Source of the DNA: Peptostreptococcaceae bacterium
Lineage (GTDB): Bacteria; Bacillota; Clostridia; Peptostreptococcales; Filifactoraceae
DNA length: 64,000 nucleotides
Direction of reading: 5' to 3'
Assembly (NCBI GenBank): GCA_030528605.1
Contig: JAUMYO010000001.1
Coordinates: 1 to 64,000 of the forward strand
The first letter of the stretch is position 1, and each line of letters begins with the position of its first letter. Positions 34,020 through 43,910 of the stretch are shown here, one piece after another. Both the position numbers and the translations under genes were made by a program. Below the pieces are notes generated by a model. That model did no database searches and was not told the DNA's origin. It saw nothing but the letters and a program-made list of their open reading frames with translations.

Positions 34020-37000
34020 ATGGATATCTGGGAAATACTGGGGATAGAAAAAACGAAGTCAAAAGACGAGATCGTGCAGGCATATCGCGAGCAGCTGGCA
34101 CACAATAATCCGGAAGAAAATCAGGAAGGATTCATGGCACTGAGAAAAGCGTATGAAGAAGCGATCGCCTACAGCGAAGGGGATGACGATGCGTTTGAAA
34201 AACTGATCGAAGAGATGGGAAACATTTATGGATGTTTCAGCAAGCGGATCGATCTCAAAAGATGGCAGGAGATCTTTCAGGATCCTTTGCTTCAAAGGAT
34301 CGACAGCAGGATGGAAGGAGAAGTGAAGATCATTCGCTTTTTGATGGAGCACTATCGTCTGTCCAAAGAGGTTTTTTCCCTATTTGCAGAAGAATTTGGG
34401 TGGCGCGACCGGATGGATGAGCTGGGTCAGCATTTTGCGATCGGTTTTTTCAACTATGTCTTTGACGTGATCGATAATGGCGAATACTACAGGATGGATC
34501 ATTTTGACGGAGACGACTATGCCGACTATGATCTGTTTATCGAGAAATGTATGGATCTTGCCGGGCTTGTTCAGCAGGACGACGAGAATGCGAAAGATCT
34601 CATCGAGGAGATCGATGCACTGGAGATCTATCATCCGTATTATTCGGAGATCAAGGCGGAGTATTTTATCAAGAAAAATGATCTTGCGGCGGCGGATGAG
34701 ATCACGGCAGATCTCGCATCGCTCTATCCGGATAATGTCCGTCTGCTCAGTCTGAGGCTTCGTATCCTGACCAAGCTGGGACGCTTGGAAGAGGGGCGTC
34801 ATATCGCCGATATGCTCAAGCAACTCGAACCGGAAAATCGAATGATGCTTCTCTTTGAGATCGTGGAAAGAGGGGATCGAGATATCGAGGCGGCGAAAGA
34901 TGATTACTATGATTTTAACCGCGCTTATACTTATGGAGAGGATGCGGGGGAGATCGCCGAACTTTTGAATAAAAAACTGATCCCGCATCTGGAATCGAAG
35001 ATGGAAGATCTGACTCCGCTGGATAAGATCGCTCTTGCATGGGGTTATTATGAACAGGAGCAGGAAGAGCGAGCATATCAGTTTTTAGAAACTTTTGAAC
35101 CGATGCTGATGGAACAGGATCTGATGAAAGAACATTATAAAAAAAATGAACTGACAGATCGGGATGTAAAGTTCAAGTACTATAAGCTGAAGGGATATCT
35201 TGCCGTTCAGACGGAGCGCTTTGAGCGAGCGATCGAAGATATCGAGCGTTGGGAAAAGCTTAGAGCGGAAAAAGATCTTGAGAAAGATCCGAGCGGTGAA
35301 GAAGACAGTGAAGCGAAGAAGCAAAATGACATCACGGAGCGTGCGGCACTTTATCGCTCCAAATCCTATGCGTACAGTATGCTTGGAGATAAGGAGAAAG
35401 AAAAAGAATATATCAAGAAGATCATCGATATGGATCCGCGCAATCTGGATGCCTACATCACCCTGAGCAATATTTATTTAGAGGAAGGAAAATTTGAGGA
35501 GGTCGTTGAGATCAATACGGAAGCGATGCAGCGTAACGGAGAAGTCGGACCGCTTTTGTATCTTACAGGGCTTGCAGAGTTTCGCCGAGAGCGCTATTCC
35601 GACTCGATCCGCCTGATGGATCTGGCGCTGGAATATATGCCGTATCTTACGAGGATCTATCATTACAAATTGATGATGTTCGATGGTTGGAATCTGTTGA
35701 ATGAGTTTGAAAATCAGCTTGAAGAATTGAAGAAATCATCGAACGAACCGTTATCTCCCAAATTGATGAAGCTATATGAGATCAAAAGGGATCGGATGAA
35801 AGGCGATCTTGCCGATCTTCGCACACAGATCGACCGATTGTTGTTGACGGTCGAAGAAGAAGATGAACAGATCGGCAGAGACGATCGGGCACTGATCTAT
35901 CAGGAGGCTTCGAATATCTATCGGGATATGAAGTCTTATGATGCCGCACTTTCGTATATTGAAAAGGCTGCCGCTCATAATCCGCTCAATCGAAGCATCG
36001 AACTGGACAAAGGATATCTTCTCGTCCTGCTCGGAAATTATGCGGAAGCGGAAAGATTTTATATGGATCTGGTCCGGCGTTATCCGAATGATTCGGTCTA
36101 TTTTATCCGTCTTGCCGCTACGAAATCGAGAAGCAACGACAAAAAAGGAGCGATCGAGTACTACCACAAAGCACTGGAGATCGATCCGGAGCGATATGAC
36201 ATCTATACTTATATCGCCGACGTCTATATCGACCTGGGAGATCATGACAAAGCTACGGAATACAAGACGATGATGGTGGACAAAGATCCCGGTTTTGAAA
36301 GCTACTATGAAAGAGCGAATCATCTGTATCATATCGGGAAGATCGACGAAGCCTACGAGGATCTGCTCAAAGCGAAAGAATATCAGCCGTATGATTCGGA
36401 TGTGCTGACTTTCCTCGCACGATGCGATATGAAACGCAGAGATCTGAAACAGGCGGAGGAGCATTATCAAAAAGCACTGGAATATTTTGATGCGAACCGT
36501 TTCAGCCTCAACACCTATATGTATTTGACGGTCAAATATATTCGAGAAAAAAGATATGACAAAGTGATCAAGACTCTCGAAAAAGCGTTCGAGCTTTTTG
36601 GCGAGGGAGGGGTGTGGCCGGTACTTCGTCTGGCACAAGCATATCACTGGACAGGCGATCTGTCCAAAGCGGAAGAAAACTACAAGAAAGCGATCCGGAT
36701 CGATCCGTTCAGCGCAGAGGCGCATCATCAGTATGCGGTCTATCTTGCGCAGACCGGAAGAGCGGAGATGGGACGTGCGCATTTTGAACGTTTGAGCCGT
36801 GAGCAGCTGACCGATGTGAACATCCGCAGGAATTTTGGACTGTATTGCTATATGACCTTGCTTGATTTTTCCGAAGCGCAAAAGCATTACCAAAAAGTGC
36901 TGGAGCTGTCCGGTTCGGAGGCGGATCTTTTTGTGATCAATCTTTTTGAGGCGATTTGGTATGAACTGAGGTCATCACAAGGAAAGATCTCGGACCGATT

Positions 37001-37415
37001 GGATATCCAAAAGATCTTTTTTGTAAAAAAGAAGAAGCAAAGGATGGAGGATTTTTTCCAAGAAATGATCCTTCGTGCCGATCGTTATTATGAGCAGCAT
37101 GGAGTGTATGAAGAAGGATCTTCGGCACATTGGCTCTCTCTGATGAGCGAATGCTTCTTCTATTCGGGCGATCTGAATCAGGCAGAAAAGTTTGCGAGGA
37201 TGTGTCTTGCGCTTCCGCCGGCTGATTTTGATCTCGTGGATCGCTCGATGGACGCACTCTACATCTTAGGGATGGTGGAAGAGATGCGTGGAGAGTACGA
37301 CAAGGCACTTGAATACTATGAAGAGATCCATGAAAGATCTTCAAAAACTGACTACGCTTTTGCTTTGTTTGAAGAAGCACGCGAGCGGATCAAAAGAAAG
37401 ATAAAGAAGGTCTGA
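34020..37415 (+). CDS. Large TPR protein with degenerate J-like N-terminal domain
   Basis: An 1131-residue protein. Residues 1-55 (DIWEILGIEKTKSKDEIVQAYREQ, then EGFMALRKAYEEA) resemble a J domain. The catalytic HPD is not intact: the loop reads HNNPEENQ. This resembles the variant J domains of DjlB/DjlC-type partners of HscC. The rest is mostly helical, with many tetratricopeptide units, clearest at about 465-510 (MDPRNLDAYITLSNIYLEEG), 640-760 and 810-900 (ALEIDPERYDIYTYIADVY). It lies 168 bases after the Hsp70 gene, so they probably act together. GAGAG precedes ATG 34020. No membrane segments. Confidence 0.85.
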   Translation: MDIWEILGIEKTKSKDEIVQAYREQLAHNNPEENQEGFMALRKAYEEAIAYSEGDDDAFEKLIEEMGNIYGCFSKRIDLKRWQEIFQDPLLQRIDSRMEGEVKIIRFLMEHYRLSKEVFSLFAEEFGWRDRMDELGQHFAIGFFNYVFDVIDNGEYYRMDHFDGDDYADYDLFIEKCMDLAGLVQQDDENAKDLIEEIDALEIYHPYYSEIKAEYFIKKNDLAAADEITADLASLYPDNVRLLSLRLRILTKLGRLEEGRHIADMLKQLEPENRMMLLFEIVERGDRDIEAAKDDYYDFNRAYTYGEDAGEIAELLNKKLIPHLESKMEDLTPLDKIALAWGYYEQEQEERAYQFLETFEPMLMEQDLMKEHYKKNELTDRDVKFKYYKLKGYLAVQTERFERAIEDIERWEKLRAEKDLEKDPSGEEDSEAKKQNDITERAALYRSKSYAYSMLGDKEKEKEYIKKIIDMDPRNLDAYITLSNIYLEEGKFEEVVEINTEAMQRNGEVGPLLYLTGLAEFRRERYSDSIRLMDLALEYMPYLTRIYHYKLMMFDGWNLLNEFENQLEELKKSSNEPLSPKLMKLYEIKRDRMKGDLADLRTQIDRLLLTVEEEDEQIGRDDRALIYQEASNIYRDMKSYDAALSYIEKAAAHNPLNRSIELDKGYLLVLLGNYAEAERFYMDLVRRYPNDSVYFIRLAATKSRSNDKKGAIEYYHKALEIDPERYDIYTYIADVYIDLGDHDKATEYKTMMVDKDPGFESYYERANHLYHIGKIDEAYEDLLKAKEYQPYDSDVLTFLARCDMKRRDLKQAEEHYQKALEYFDANRFSLNTYMYLTVKYIREKRYDKVIKTLEKAFELFGEGGVWPVLRLAQAYHWTGDLSKAEENYKKAIRIDPFSAEAHHQYAVYLAQTGRAEMGRAHFERLSREQLTDVNIRRNFGLYCYMTLLDFSEAQKHYQKVLELSGSEADLFVINLFEAIWYELRSSQGKISDRLDIQKIFFVKKKKQRMEDFFQEMILRADRYYEQHGVYEEGSSAHWLSLMSECFFYSGDLNQAEKFARMCLALPPADFDLVDRSMDALYILGMVEEMRGEYDKALEYYEEIHERSSKTDYAFALFEEARERIKRKIKKV

Positions 37416-37440
37416 TCGCTTTTTCGAGCGGATCTTTTGT
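37408..37440 (+). terminator. Weak terminator after the TPR gene
   Basis: GATCGCT pairs with AGCGGATC around TTTTCG, with one bulge, then CTTTTG. It overlaps the stop codon region. Confidence 0.4.
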
Positions 37441-37583
37441 GAGTGGATATATCATCGCTAGGAGATCATATACCGCTCGATCATCTTAAGAGGCGATCGT
37501 TCTTGGATAAGCGAGTAGAACCAGAGACCGATCCGATCTTAGCGATCGTTTGTAAATCTTTTCTCAAAAAAATAATAAAACGA

Positions 37584-37612
37584 TACATTAAAAAGCAATT
37601 ATATGCTATAAT
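37584..37612 (+). promoter_or_regulatory. Extended -10 promoter of the SARP-like gene
   Basis: TGCTATAAT (37604-37612) is an extended -10. The -35 (TACATT, 37584-37589) is poor, as expected for this class. Confidence 0.65.
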
Positions 37613-37653
37613 GGCTCTAGGAGACATCTTTTAATAGAAATAGGAGATTAAAA

Positions 37654-38898
37654 GTGGCAAAAAAACAGCAATCGAAAATAAAAATACAAACCTTTGGTTT
37701 TTTTGATCTTTTGATAGAGTCTGAGTCAGCGATCCAAAACTTCGGGAGCAGCAAAAAGACACTGGCGCTCTTTAAGTTTTTTGTGGCACATATCAATGAA
37801 AAGCTGCCAACTCATAAGATCATGGAAGCGAATTTCAGCGAATATAATTATTCCGATCCGGGCAATACTTTGCGGGGACATATCCATCGTCTTCGTGCGG
37901 TACTCAATACGTTGAACAAACAAGTGAGTTTCAAAGCGTTCAGTGTGGATTATGTTGCAGATTACTACATTTTTACTGCAAGTAAGGGCTGCAGCATCGA
38001 CTTTGTCGAATTTCTCTCACTGATAAAAGAAGAACCGACCACGGAAAGCTCGTCCGGACGAGATCGGCTCGATCGTGTGAAAGAGCTTTATAGAGGTAAT
38101 TTTTTGCAGGACTCCGAAAATCTTGAGTGGATCAAACCGATCCGTTTTGAAATGCGTAAGAAGTTTTCGCGTTATATCGATTCGGTATTGGAGCATCTAT
38201 ATGAGAAGCAGGAATATAGCGAGGCACTCGTCGAAGCGGATTCCGTAATGGAAAAACTCTTCTTTGAAGAGGATTTTCAAGAGTGGTACCTCAAGATCAT
38301 GATCGCTTTGGAAAAAGCACAGGAAGCGATGGATCATTTCGATTTTATGAGTCACCGATTCCAGAGTGAAAAAGGGATGTTGCCTTCCGAAAAACTGTCA
38401 GGCCTGTTCAAGAAGATCTCGGAAATGAGTAACAGCGTGTCCAGTACCGATTTTTTCACGATCGAGAAAAAATTGCGTCAGACGGAGGCGGGAAGCAGCA
38501 ATGGAGTATTTGTAAGTTCAAAAGAATTTTTCATGGATCTGTATCGTTTGGAGGTTCGTCGTAAAAAGCGTCATGGCGACCGGATCACTTCGGTAGGGAT
38601 CGTCAATATCGCAACGGCAGATTTTCGAGATATGAAAAAAGAAGAGGTCCGCATCGTTCAAGATGAATTGACGGAACTGATCTCCAAAACGATCCGTGCA
38701 CAGGATGTGATGACGATCCTTAATGACAGCCAAGTCGCATTTATGCTTTTTGATGCTCTGGATACGACTGTTGTCGATGTGGATGAACGAATGAAGACGG
38801 AACTGAATCGGATCCGAGAAGAATATAAGCTCGTGATCACGATCAGTTATAAAACGATCACTGCCGGCAATGAATTTTCAGGGGAATTGACACTATAA
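37654..38898 (+). CDS. SARP/BTAD-type transcriptional regulator with GGDEF-like C-terminal domain
   Basis: A 414-residue protein starting at GTG 37654 behind AGGAG. Residues 5-105 look like a winged-helix domain of OmpR/SARP type (KIKIQTFGFFDLLI, then LRGHIHRLRAVLN). Residues 120-260 resemble the helical bacterial transcriptional activation domain (GNFLQDSENLEWIKPIRFEMR). Residues 290-414 recall a degenerate nucleotide cyclase fold: FMDLYRLEVRRKKRHGDRITSVGIVNI is followed by AQDVMTILNDSQVAFMLFDA, at the place of the GGDEF motif, which is absent. It may be a ligand or c-di-GMP sensor module, though that is inference. A strong terminator follows. Confidence 0.75.
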   Translation: MAKKQQSKIKIQTFGFFDLLIESESAIQNFGSSKKTLALFKFFVAHINEKLPTHKIMEANFSEYNYSDPGNTLRGHIHRLRAVLNTLNKQVSFKAFSVDYVADYYIFTASKGCSIDFVEFLSLIKEEPTTESSSGRDRLDRVKELYRGNFLQDSENLEWIKPIRFEMRKKFSRYIDSVLEHLYEKQEYSEALVEADSVMEKLFFEEDFQEWYLKIMIALEKAQEAMDHFDFMSHRFQSEKGMLPSEKLSGLFKKISEMSNSVSSTDFFTIEKKLRQTEAGSSNGVFVSSKEFFMDLYRLEVRRKKRHGDRITSVGIVNIATADFRDMKKEEVRIVQDELTELISKTIRAQDVMTILNDSQVAFMLFDALDTTVVDVDERMKTELNRIREEYKLVITISYKTITAGNEFSGELTL

Positions 38899-38909
38899 TG
38901 ATGAATGGA

Positions 38910-38952
38910 GCCTCGATATTGGATGAACGATCCGATCATCGAGGCTTTTTTT
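38910..38952 (+). terminator. Terminator of the SARP-like gene
   Basis: GCCTCGAT (38910-38917) pairs with ATCGAGGC (38938-38945), followed by seven T. Confidence 0.88.
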
Positions 38953-39282
38953 GTAAATAGCGGTACAAAAGATCGGAGGACCTTGTCGATCCACAGAACA
39001 TGGGCAGGACAGGGATCTGTAACGCAAAATTCGTTTACGGCGGAGGAGATCGGACGGATATTTCTAAAAAGACAACTATGACACGAATATACGATCCCAA
39101 TACCGCCGAGTCGAAGATCGCGAGCTGCCACCGAGACCTCATTGAAAATCGCAAGAAGAGGCGCAAAGGGATCTGGAATGATATTTTGTATTTAACGGTC
39201 TTGACCCGTAGATCGTTTGGTTACAGGAAAAGATTTTTTCCGGTATGATAAAGCAAAGTTATCGGATCGATAGGGAGTTTTT
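38953..39282. other. 330-base intergenic stretch before the sensor operon
   Basis: No gene, repeat copy or clear RNA fold is seen. A -10-like TATGAT (39244-39249) lies 34 bases before the next start without a good -35. A reading frame at 39000-39248 has no ribosome binding site and no family resemblance. Confidence 0.4.
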
Positions 39283-41754
39283 ATGGAGGGAAAGTTATTT
39301 TACAAGATCTTTGTTTTGCCGATCATTATCAGTTGTATTTTTATGATCACGAGCCATGCGGAAGGAACGACCGAGGAGAACAAAACGATCTACTTGGGGA
39401 CGAGATCCCATGATACTTACCGGAATGTGATCGAAGAAGTCTTGCCGCAGTATCGGGTGATACAGCAGACGCATCCGGCAACGCAAGCCTTTTTGGAAGA
39501 AGGGACAGGGCTTGTGACGATCGATGTGATCGCACAGATGCTCTTACGCTCCGGTCGAGACAAGTATCATTGGTATCCTCAAAGCAGGGCGACTGTAGTG
39601 ATCGCGATAGATACGAATCGGACAGAGGGGACGATCGACGGGTGGAACGACGTGATATACAGCGATGCGACAGTCGGAATGAGTGATGAATTTATTGAGG
39701 CGGGCTGTATCATCACATCGATGGCGTATGGATTGGATAATGAGTCGCCTTCTCCTGAACAGGCGGTAAAGCATTTGGCGGATCTTTATGATCGCAAGAG
39801 GTTACGGTTCAACGATCTTGATGCACCGATCCTCATTTTGTTCGACTATCAGGCAGCGGCTTTGGAGCGATCCGGTCAGGATCGTGTGATCGTCGTGCCC
39901 GAAGAAGGGACCTATACTTTTGATCGAGGGATCATCTCAAAGGTCGAGCTCCGTTTTCCTTCCGATCTGGATCTCATTATGGCTCGAGAGGGTCTTTGTA
40001 CGATCGGATCGTGCGAAAGCGGGGATCACTATCCGAGCATTGCTGACTATCAGCGTGCAGTATACCCGAAGGATCCGGAATATATACATAAAGAGTTGAT
40101 CAATACGAGAGAGTACCTCAACCGAGAGATCTATGGAACGCATGTAGTGATCGCCGCAACAGCGATCGAATACACCCTCTCGGCATTAGTGCCGATCGTT
40201 TTGTTCGTTTTTTGGATCGGATCTTGTCAGATGAGATCGATGCAAAAGAATGTCTCGTATGCACTTTTAGTGATCGGTGTGTGCATGGTCCTATGGATGT
40301 CGGTACGTTTTTTCAAATGGCAGGTCTCCACGATCAGTTTGGCGAACCGATATTTTTGGTATTCCTATTATATTTTTATGTTGTCGATAACTAATTTTTT
40401 CCTATGGATGTCCACATCCGTCAATTCGTTGGAAGAAAAGGTGGCTTTTCCGCGATGGTTTAAGGCTCTGTTGTTGTATGAATCGTTCCTCCTGTTACTG
40501 GTATTTACGAACGATCTTCATCAATGGGTGTTTGTGTTTGATAGAGGTGCGGATTTTTGGGAGAAGGATTATACTTACAACTGGGGATATTATCTGGTCT
40601 ATAGCAGTTCTTTTTTGAGTTTGATCGCCGGCGTTTTTGTCTTGGCTTTTCGCGTTTGGCGAAGTCCCAAACGAGTGCGGATCTTGATGCCGATCATTGT
40701 ACTGATACTTATGAGTGCTTATACGATCTTGTATATCAAGCGCGTTCCGTGGGCTTTTTATGGAGACCTGTCCCTGATGATCTGTCTTTTTACGCTTTCC
40801 TTTGGAGAGGCGGCTATGCGGACCGGACTGATCCTGGTCAACACCAAATATGTTATGTTGTTTGACAATTCCTCCTTAAATATGAAGATCATTTCTCGTG
40901 AAGGGGAAGTGGCATATTCTTCCGATCCCAAAGAAGAGATCTCTCAAGAAAGGATGAAACGACTTCTGGAAGAGGAAGGTCCTCAGGTAATGGAAGTCGG
41001 CGAAGATCTGCTCCTTCACTCGGACCCGATCACCGGCGGAAAGATCCTTTGGCATGAAGACATCCGTGAGATCCGAGAGTTGCAAAAAAAAGTACAAAAT
41101 TCCGTTGAAAAGATCAAACGGACCAATGAGATGCTTGAAAAACGATCGATCATACAAGCCAAGCAGGAAGCGGTCAATGCCAAGGTGCTGCTTCACAGTC
41201 AGTTGAACCAAGAGATCGGGGATAAACTTCTTCGGCTGGATCATTTGGCAAATGAGCTGAAGGTCCTTGAGCAAGAAGGGGATGACTCTCGGTATGAGCA
41301 AGTCCTCGCGCTGATCAGTTTGACAGCGATCTATATCAAGCGTCGTTGCAATCTGTTGTTTTATGTGGAACAAAAATATATGTCCTCTGACGCGATCGTT
41401 ACTTACCTCAGCGAGATCTTGGAGTTTGCCGCTCATACCGGACTCCGGAGCGCACCGATCCTGTCGCTGAAGGATGAGATCGAGACGCAGAGCGGGATCT
41501 TGTTATATGATTTTTGTTTTTCGATCCTGGACCTTCTGATACGTGGCGATATTTATGAATTGATGCTTCATCTCTATACAGAGAACGATACGATCTGTCT
41601 TAGGGTGATCGCAGAAGCGGATCTTGCCGCATATCGTCCGTCGGAAAAGATCGAAGCCCAAATGTTTCAGCTGAATGCAAGCTTTGCCCAAAAACATCTG
41701 GGAGAAGCACAGAGTATCCAGCTGGAGATCCCGATGTTGGAGAAGGAGATCTGA
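39283..41754 (+). CDS. Binding-protein/multi-TM sensor with degenerate histidine kinase module
   Basis: An 823-residue protein. It starts with a signal-anchor (residues 8-27, ending SHAEG). An extracellular region follows (30-280) resembling a type 2 periplasmic binding protein fold (KTIYLGTRSHDTYRNVIEEVLPQY). About seven to eight membrane helices span 290-520. The cytoplasmic part has a linker (525-600), a coiled coil (600-635), a segment like a HisKA_3 dimerisation helix (LHSQLNQEIGDKLL, about 637-650), and an ATPase-like tail (690-815). I cannot find the N-box asparagine or the glycine-rich G boxes in that tail. I infer a pseudokinase receptor working with the intact kinase encoded one base downstream. 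Confidence 0.75.
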   Translation: MEGKLFYKIFVLPIIISCIFMITSHAEGTTEENKTIYLGTRSHDTYRNVIEEVLPQYRVIQQTHPATQAFLEEGTGLVTIDVIAQMLLRSGRDKYHWYPQSRATVVIAIDTNRTEGTIDGWNDVIYSDATVGMSDEFIEAGCIITSMAYGLDNESPSPEQAVKHLADLYDRKRLRFNDLDAPILILFDYQAAALERSGQDRVIVVPEEGTYTFDRGIISKVELRFPSDLDLIMAREGLCTIGSCESGDHYPSIADYQRAVYPKDPEYIHKELINTREYLNREIYGTHVVIAATAIEYTLSALVPIVLFVFWIGSCQMRSMQKNVSYALLVIGVCMVLWMSVRFFKWQVSTISLANRYFWYSYYIFMLSITNFFLWMSTSVNSLEEKVAFPRWFKALLLYESFLLLLVFTNDLHQWVFVFDRGADFWEKDYTYNWGYYLVYSSSFLSLIAGVFVLAFRVWRSPKRVRILMPIIVLILMSAYTILYIKRVPWAFYGDLSLMICLFTLSFGEAAMRTGLILVNTKYVMLFDNSSLNMKIISREGEVAYSSDPKEEISQERMKRLLEEEGPQVMEVGEDLLLHSDPITGGKILWHEDIREIRELQKKVQNSVEKIKRTNEMLEKRSIIQAKQEAVNAKVLLHSQLNQEIGDKLLRLDHLANELKVLEQEGDDSRYEQVLALISLTAIYIKRRCNLLFYVEQKYMSSDAIVTYLSEILEFAAHTGLRSAPILSLKDEIETQSGILLYDFCFSILDLLIRGDIYELMLHLYTENDTICLRVIAEADLAAYRPSEKIEAQMFQLNASFAQKHLGEAQSIQLEIPMLEKEI

Positions 41755-41755
41755 A

Positions 41756-43204
41756 ATGCATGATTTTTATATGATGGAGAGGTGGGTCCGGATCGGTATA
41801 AGTTTTTTGGGACTGATCACACTGATCTCGCAAGCGATCCATATCGTCTTTGCATCAAAAAGGATCGATCGCAAAAATTATCGGATCCGCCAACTGTTTG
41901 AATACACCGTATTGGGGAATGTACTGATCCTTGCGACCATCCCGCCGATGTTGAACTTCATTCTTCGTGATGGGTTTTTACCCTCGACGGTTCTTGGAAG
42001 AGAAAGAGTGATCGCGTTTTTGTGTCTGTGTGTCATCACTCTTTTGCGCGTAGCGATCGCACATGAATTTTTGCCGATCGTGAATCTGCCGGCAATGATC
42101 CCGATGATGCCAAATTTTGAGACCTTGCTTGGAAAAGGCTTTTTTGTCTATTATGGATTTCTTATGGTCTACTTTTTGGCAAGGAACATCTATTTTATAC
42201 AGGAAGATCATCGGATGATCCGTCAAAGCATATCGGTCTGGTCGATCAAAGAGGCATTGGATTCTTTGCGATCGGGGATCTTGTTTTGCCAGCATGACGG
42301 ATCGACCTTACTGATCAATCGCAGGATGAAAAAATTGATGAATCAGTTTGGGGGAGGATTTTCCAATGACGGGCTAAAGTGGTTTGAGGACCTGGATCAT
42401 TATGCGCAATGTCCGGTGAAGAGCGGATCGTTTGACGAAAAACGAGCGGTCCTAAGTTTTGACGGAAAGGTTTTTTGGCATTTTACAAAAGAACGACTGG
42501 AGATCGGAAATAAGATCTATTGGCAGATCGTCGCGACGGATGTCACGGAACGATGGGATCTGGTCCGTGAACTGGAGGAACAGGACCGGCTCCTGCGAAA
42601 CAAGAGTATCGAGCTCAACCACATGATCTCAAATATGTTTCAGATACAGCGAGAGCAGGAAAAAAATCGCCTCAGAGGAAAGCTTCACGATGTATTGAGT
42701 CAGAGGATCACTCTGTTTCAGCGATGGATGCAAAGCGATGAGCTTCCGACGGCAGAGCAGATCGTGCAATTAGTAAGTACGCTGAGCCATGGATTCGATG
42801 CGGAAGTGGAAGAATATTCCCAAGACAGCCTACAGGTAGTCATTCGACATTTTGAGGATATCGGGATCCGGGTCCACATAGAAGGGAAGCTTCCGCCGGA
42901 ACCGTTGTTTGCGGGGACCTTTGTCCTGATCATTCGAGAAGCGGTCACCAATGCGGTCCGTCATGGTTTGGCAGACCGGGTATTCATCGATCTGCTGCAA
43001 AATGAAAAGGAGTATGTTTTGAAGGTCCGCAACGATGGTGTGCAGAGTGAGCAAGAGTTAAAATATGGAAATGGTCTTCGTATCATGGAGGAGCGACTCA
43101 AAGCGGTGGGAGGTTTTCTGTCCGTTGAAGTTACTGCGAGTTTTCTGTTGACGGCGATCATTCCGAGGGAGGGGGCTTATGATCAGAGTAGGGATCATAG
43201 ATGA
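41756..43204 (+). CDS. NarL-type membrane sensor histidine kinase
   Basis: A 482-residue kinase. The N-terminus has about five to six membrane helices (15-160). A PAS-like domain (185-275) is followed by the HisKA_3 dimerisation domain with phospho-acceptor His311 in KLHDVLSQRI. The ATPase domain has an N-box in REAVTNAVRHG (about 394) and a G-box in YGNGLRIMEERLKAVGG (about 437). AAGGAG precedes ATG 41756, one base after the previous stop. It overlaps the response regulator by 26 bases. It probably phosphorylates that regulator. The signal is unknown; the upstream pseudokinase may control it. Confidence 0.88.
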   Translation: MHDFYMMERWVRIGISFLGLITLISQAIHIVFASKRIDRKNYRIRQLFEYTVLGNVLILATIPPMLNFILRDGFLPSTVLGRERVIAFLCLCVITLLRVAIAHEFLPIVNLPAMIPMMPNFETLLGKGFFVYYGFLMVYFLARNIYFIQEDHRMIRQSISVWSIKEALDSLRSGILFCQHDGSTLLINRRMKKLMNQFGGGFSNDGLKWFEDLDHYAQCPVKSGSFDEKRAVLSFDGKVFWHFTKERLEIGNKIYWQIVATDVTERWDLVRELEEQDRLLRNKSIELNHMISNMFQIQREQEKNRLRGKLHDVLSQRITLFQRWMQSDELPTAEQIVQLVSTLSHGFDAEVEEYSQDSLQVVIRHFEDIGIRVHIEGKLPPEPLFAGTFVLIIREAVTNAVRHGLADRVFIDLLQNEKEYVLKVRNDGVQSEQELKYGNGLRIMEERLKAVGGFLSVEVTASFLLTAIIPREGAYDQSRDHR

Positions 43205-43796
43205 TCATGCATCGATAAGAGATTCATACAAGATGGCTTTGGAGAGACTCGGTGATTTTGAGGTGATCGGAAGCCTATCTTCCGCTTCGTTGGCGGATAT
43301 ATGGTGTCAAAAAAATAAGCCGGATCTTGTGCTTATGGATATTTGTACGGAAGGGGAGGAATCAGGTCTGGAGGTGACCCGCCTGATCAAACAAAATTCT
43401 CCTGAAGTCAAAGTGATCGTTATGACGGGGTTTGACGAGATCTCCTACATTCCTCGTGCGAAAGAAGTAGGAGCGGACGGTTTTGTGTATAAGAGTAAAA
43501 GTTTTGAATATCTTATTTTTGTGATCCGATCGGTGATGAATGGGGAGAAAATATTTCCCGAACCGGTCGGAATAAGCGTTCCGAAGGGAGATGCCCCGCT
43601 GACGGAGCGTGAGATCGTTATTCTCCGTCTGTTGTGCAAGAACTACTCCAGACAAGAGATCGCAGAGGAATTGTTCATCAGTGAATTCACCGTGAAGCGT
43701 CATATGGCGAATATGCTCCAAAAAACGGGATTCCGCAACATCATGTCGCTGGTAGTCCATATGATATCCAATGGATGGATCAACCCGCATATATGA
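43179..43796 (+). CDS. LuxR/NarL-family response regulator
   Basis: A 205-residue regulator. The receiver domain (1-120) has the acidic pair Asp8-Asp9, phospho-acceptor Asp54 (LVLMDICTEG), a Thr in VIVMTGF and a Lys in FVYKSKS. A GerE/LuxR helix-turn-helix follows at about 140-200 (LTEREIVILRLLCKNYSRQEIAEEL and VKRHMANMLQKTGF). GGGAGGGGG precedes the ATG inside the kinase gene, so translation is coupled and it is the cognate regulator. Targets are not identified. Confidence 0.93.
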   Translation: MIRVGIIDDHASIRDSYKMALERLGDFEVIGSLSSASLADIWCQKNKPDLVLMDICTEGEESGLEVTRLIKQNSPEVKVIVMTGFDEISYIPRAKEVGADGFVYKSKSFEYLIFVIRSVMNGEKIFPEPVGISVPKGDAPLTEREIVILRLLCKNYSRQEIAEELFISEFTVKRHMANMLQKTGFRNIMSLVVHMISNGWINPHI

Positions 43797-43910
43797 AATA
43801 AAAATGGTTCTTTTAGACTATATGAAAGAGAGAGATCTTGGGGTATCATATAAGAGAGGGATGGTATTAGAAAAAGACTATGAGGTGCATTGCACGGAAA
43901 GGAGGCTTTC

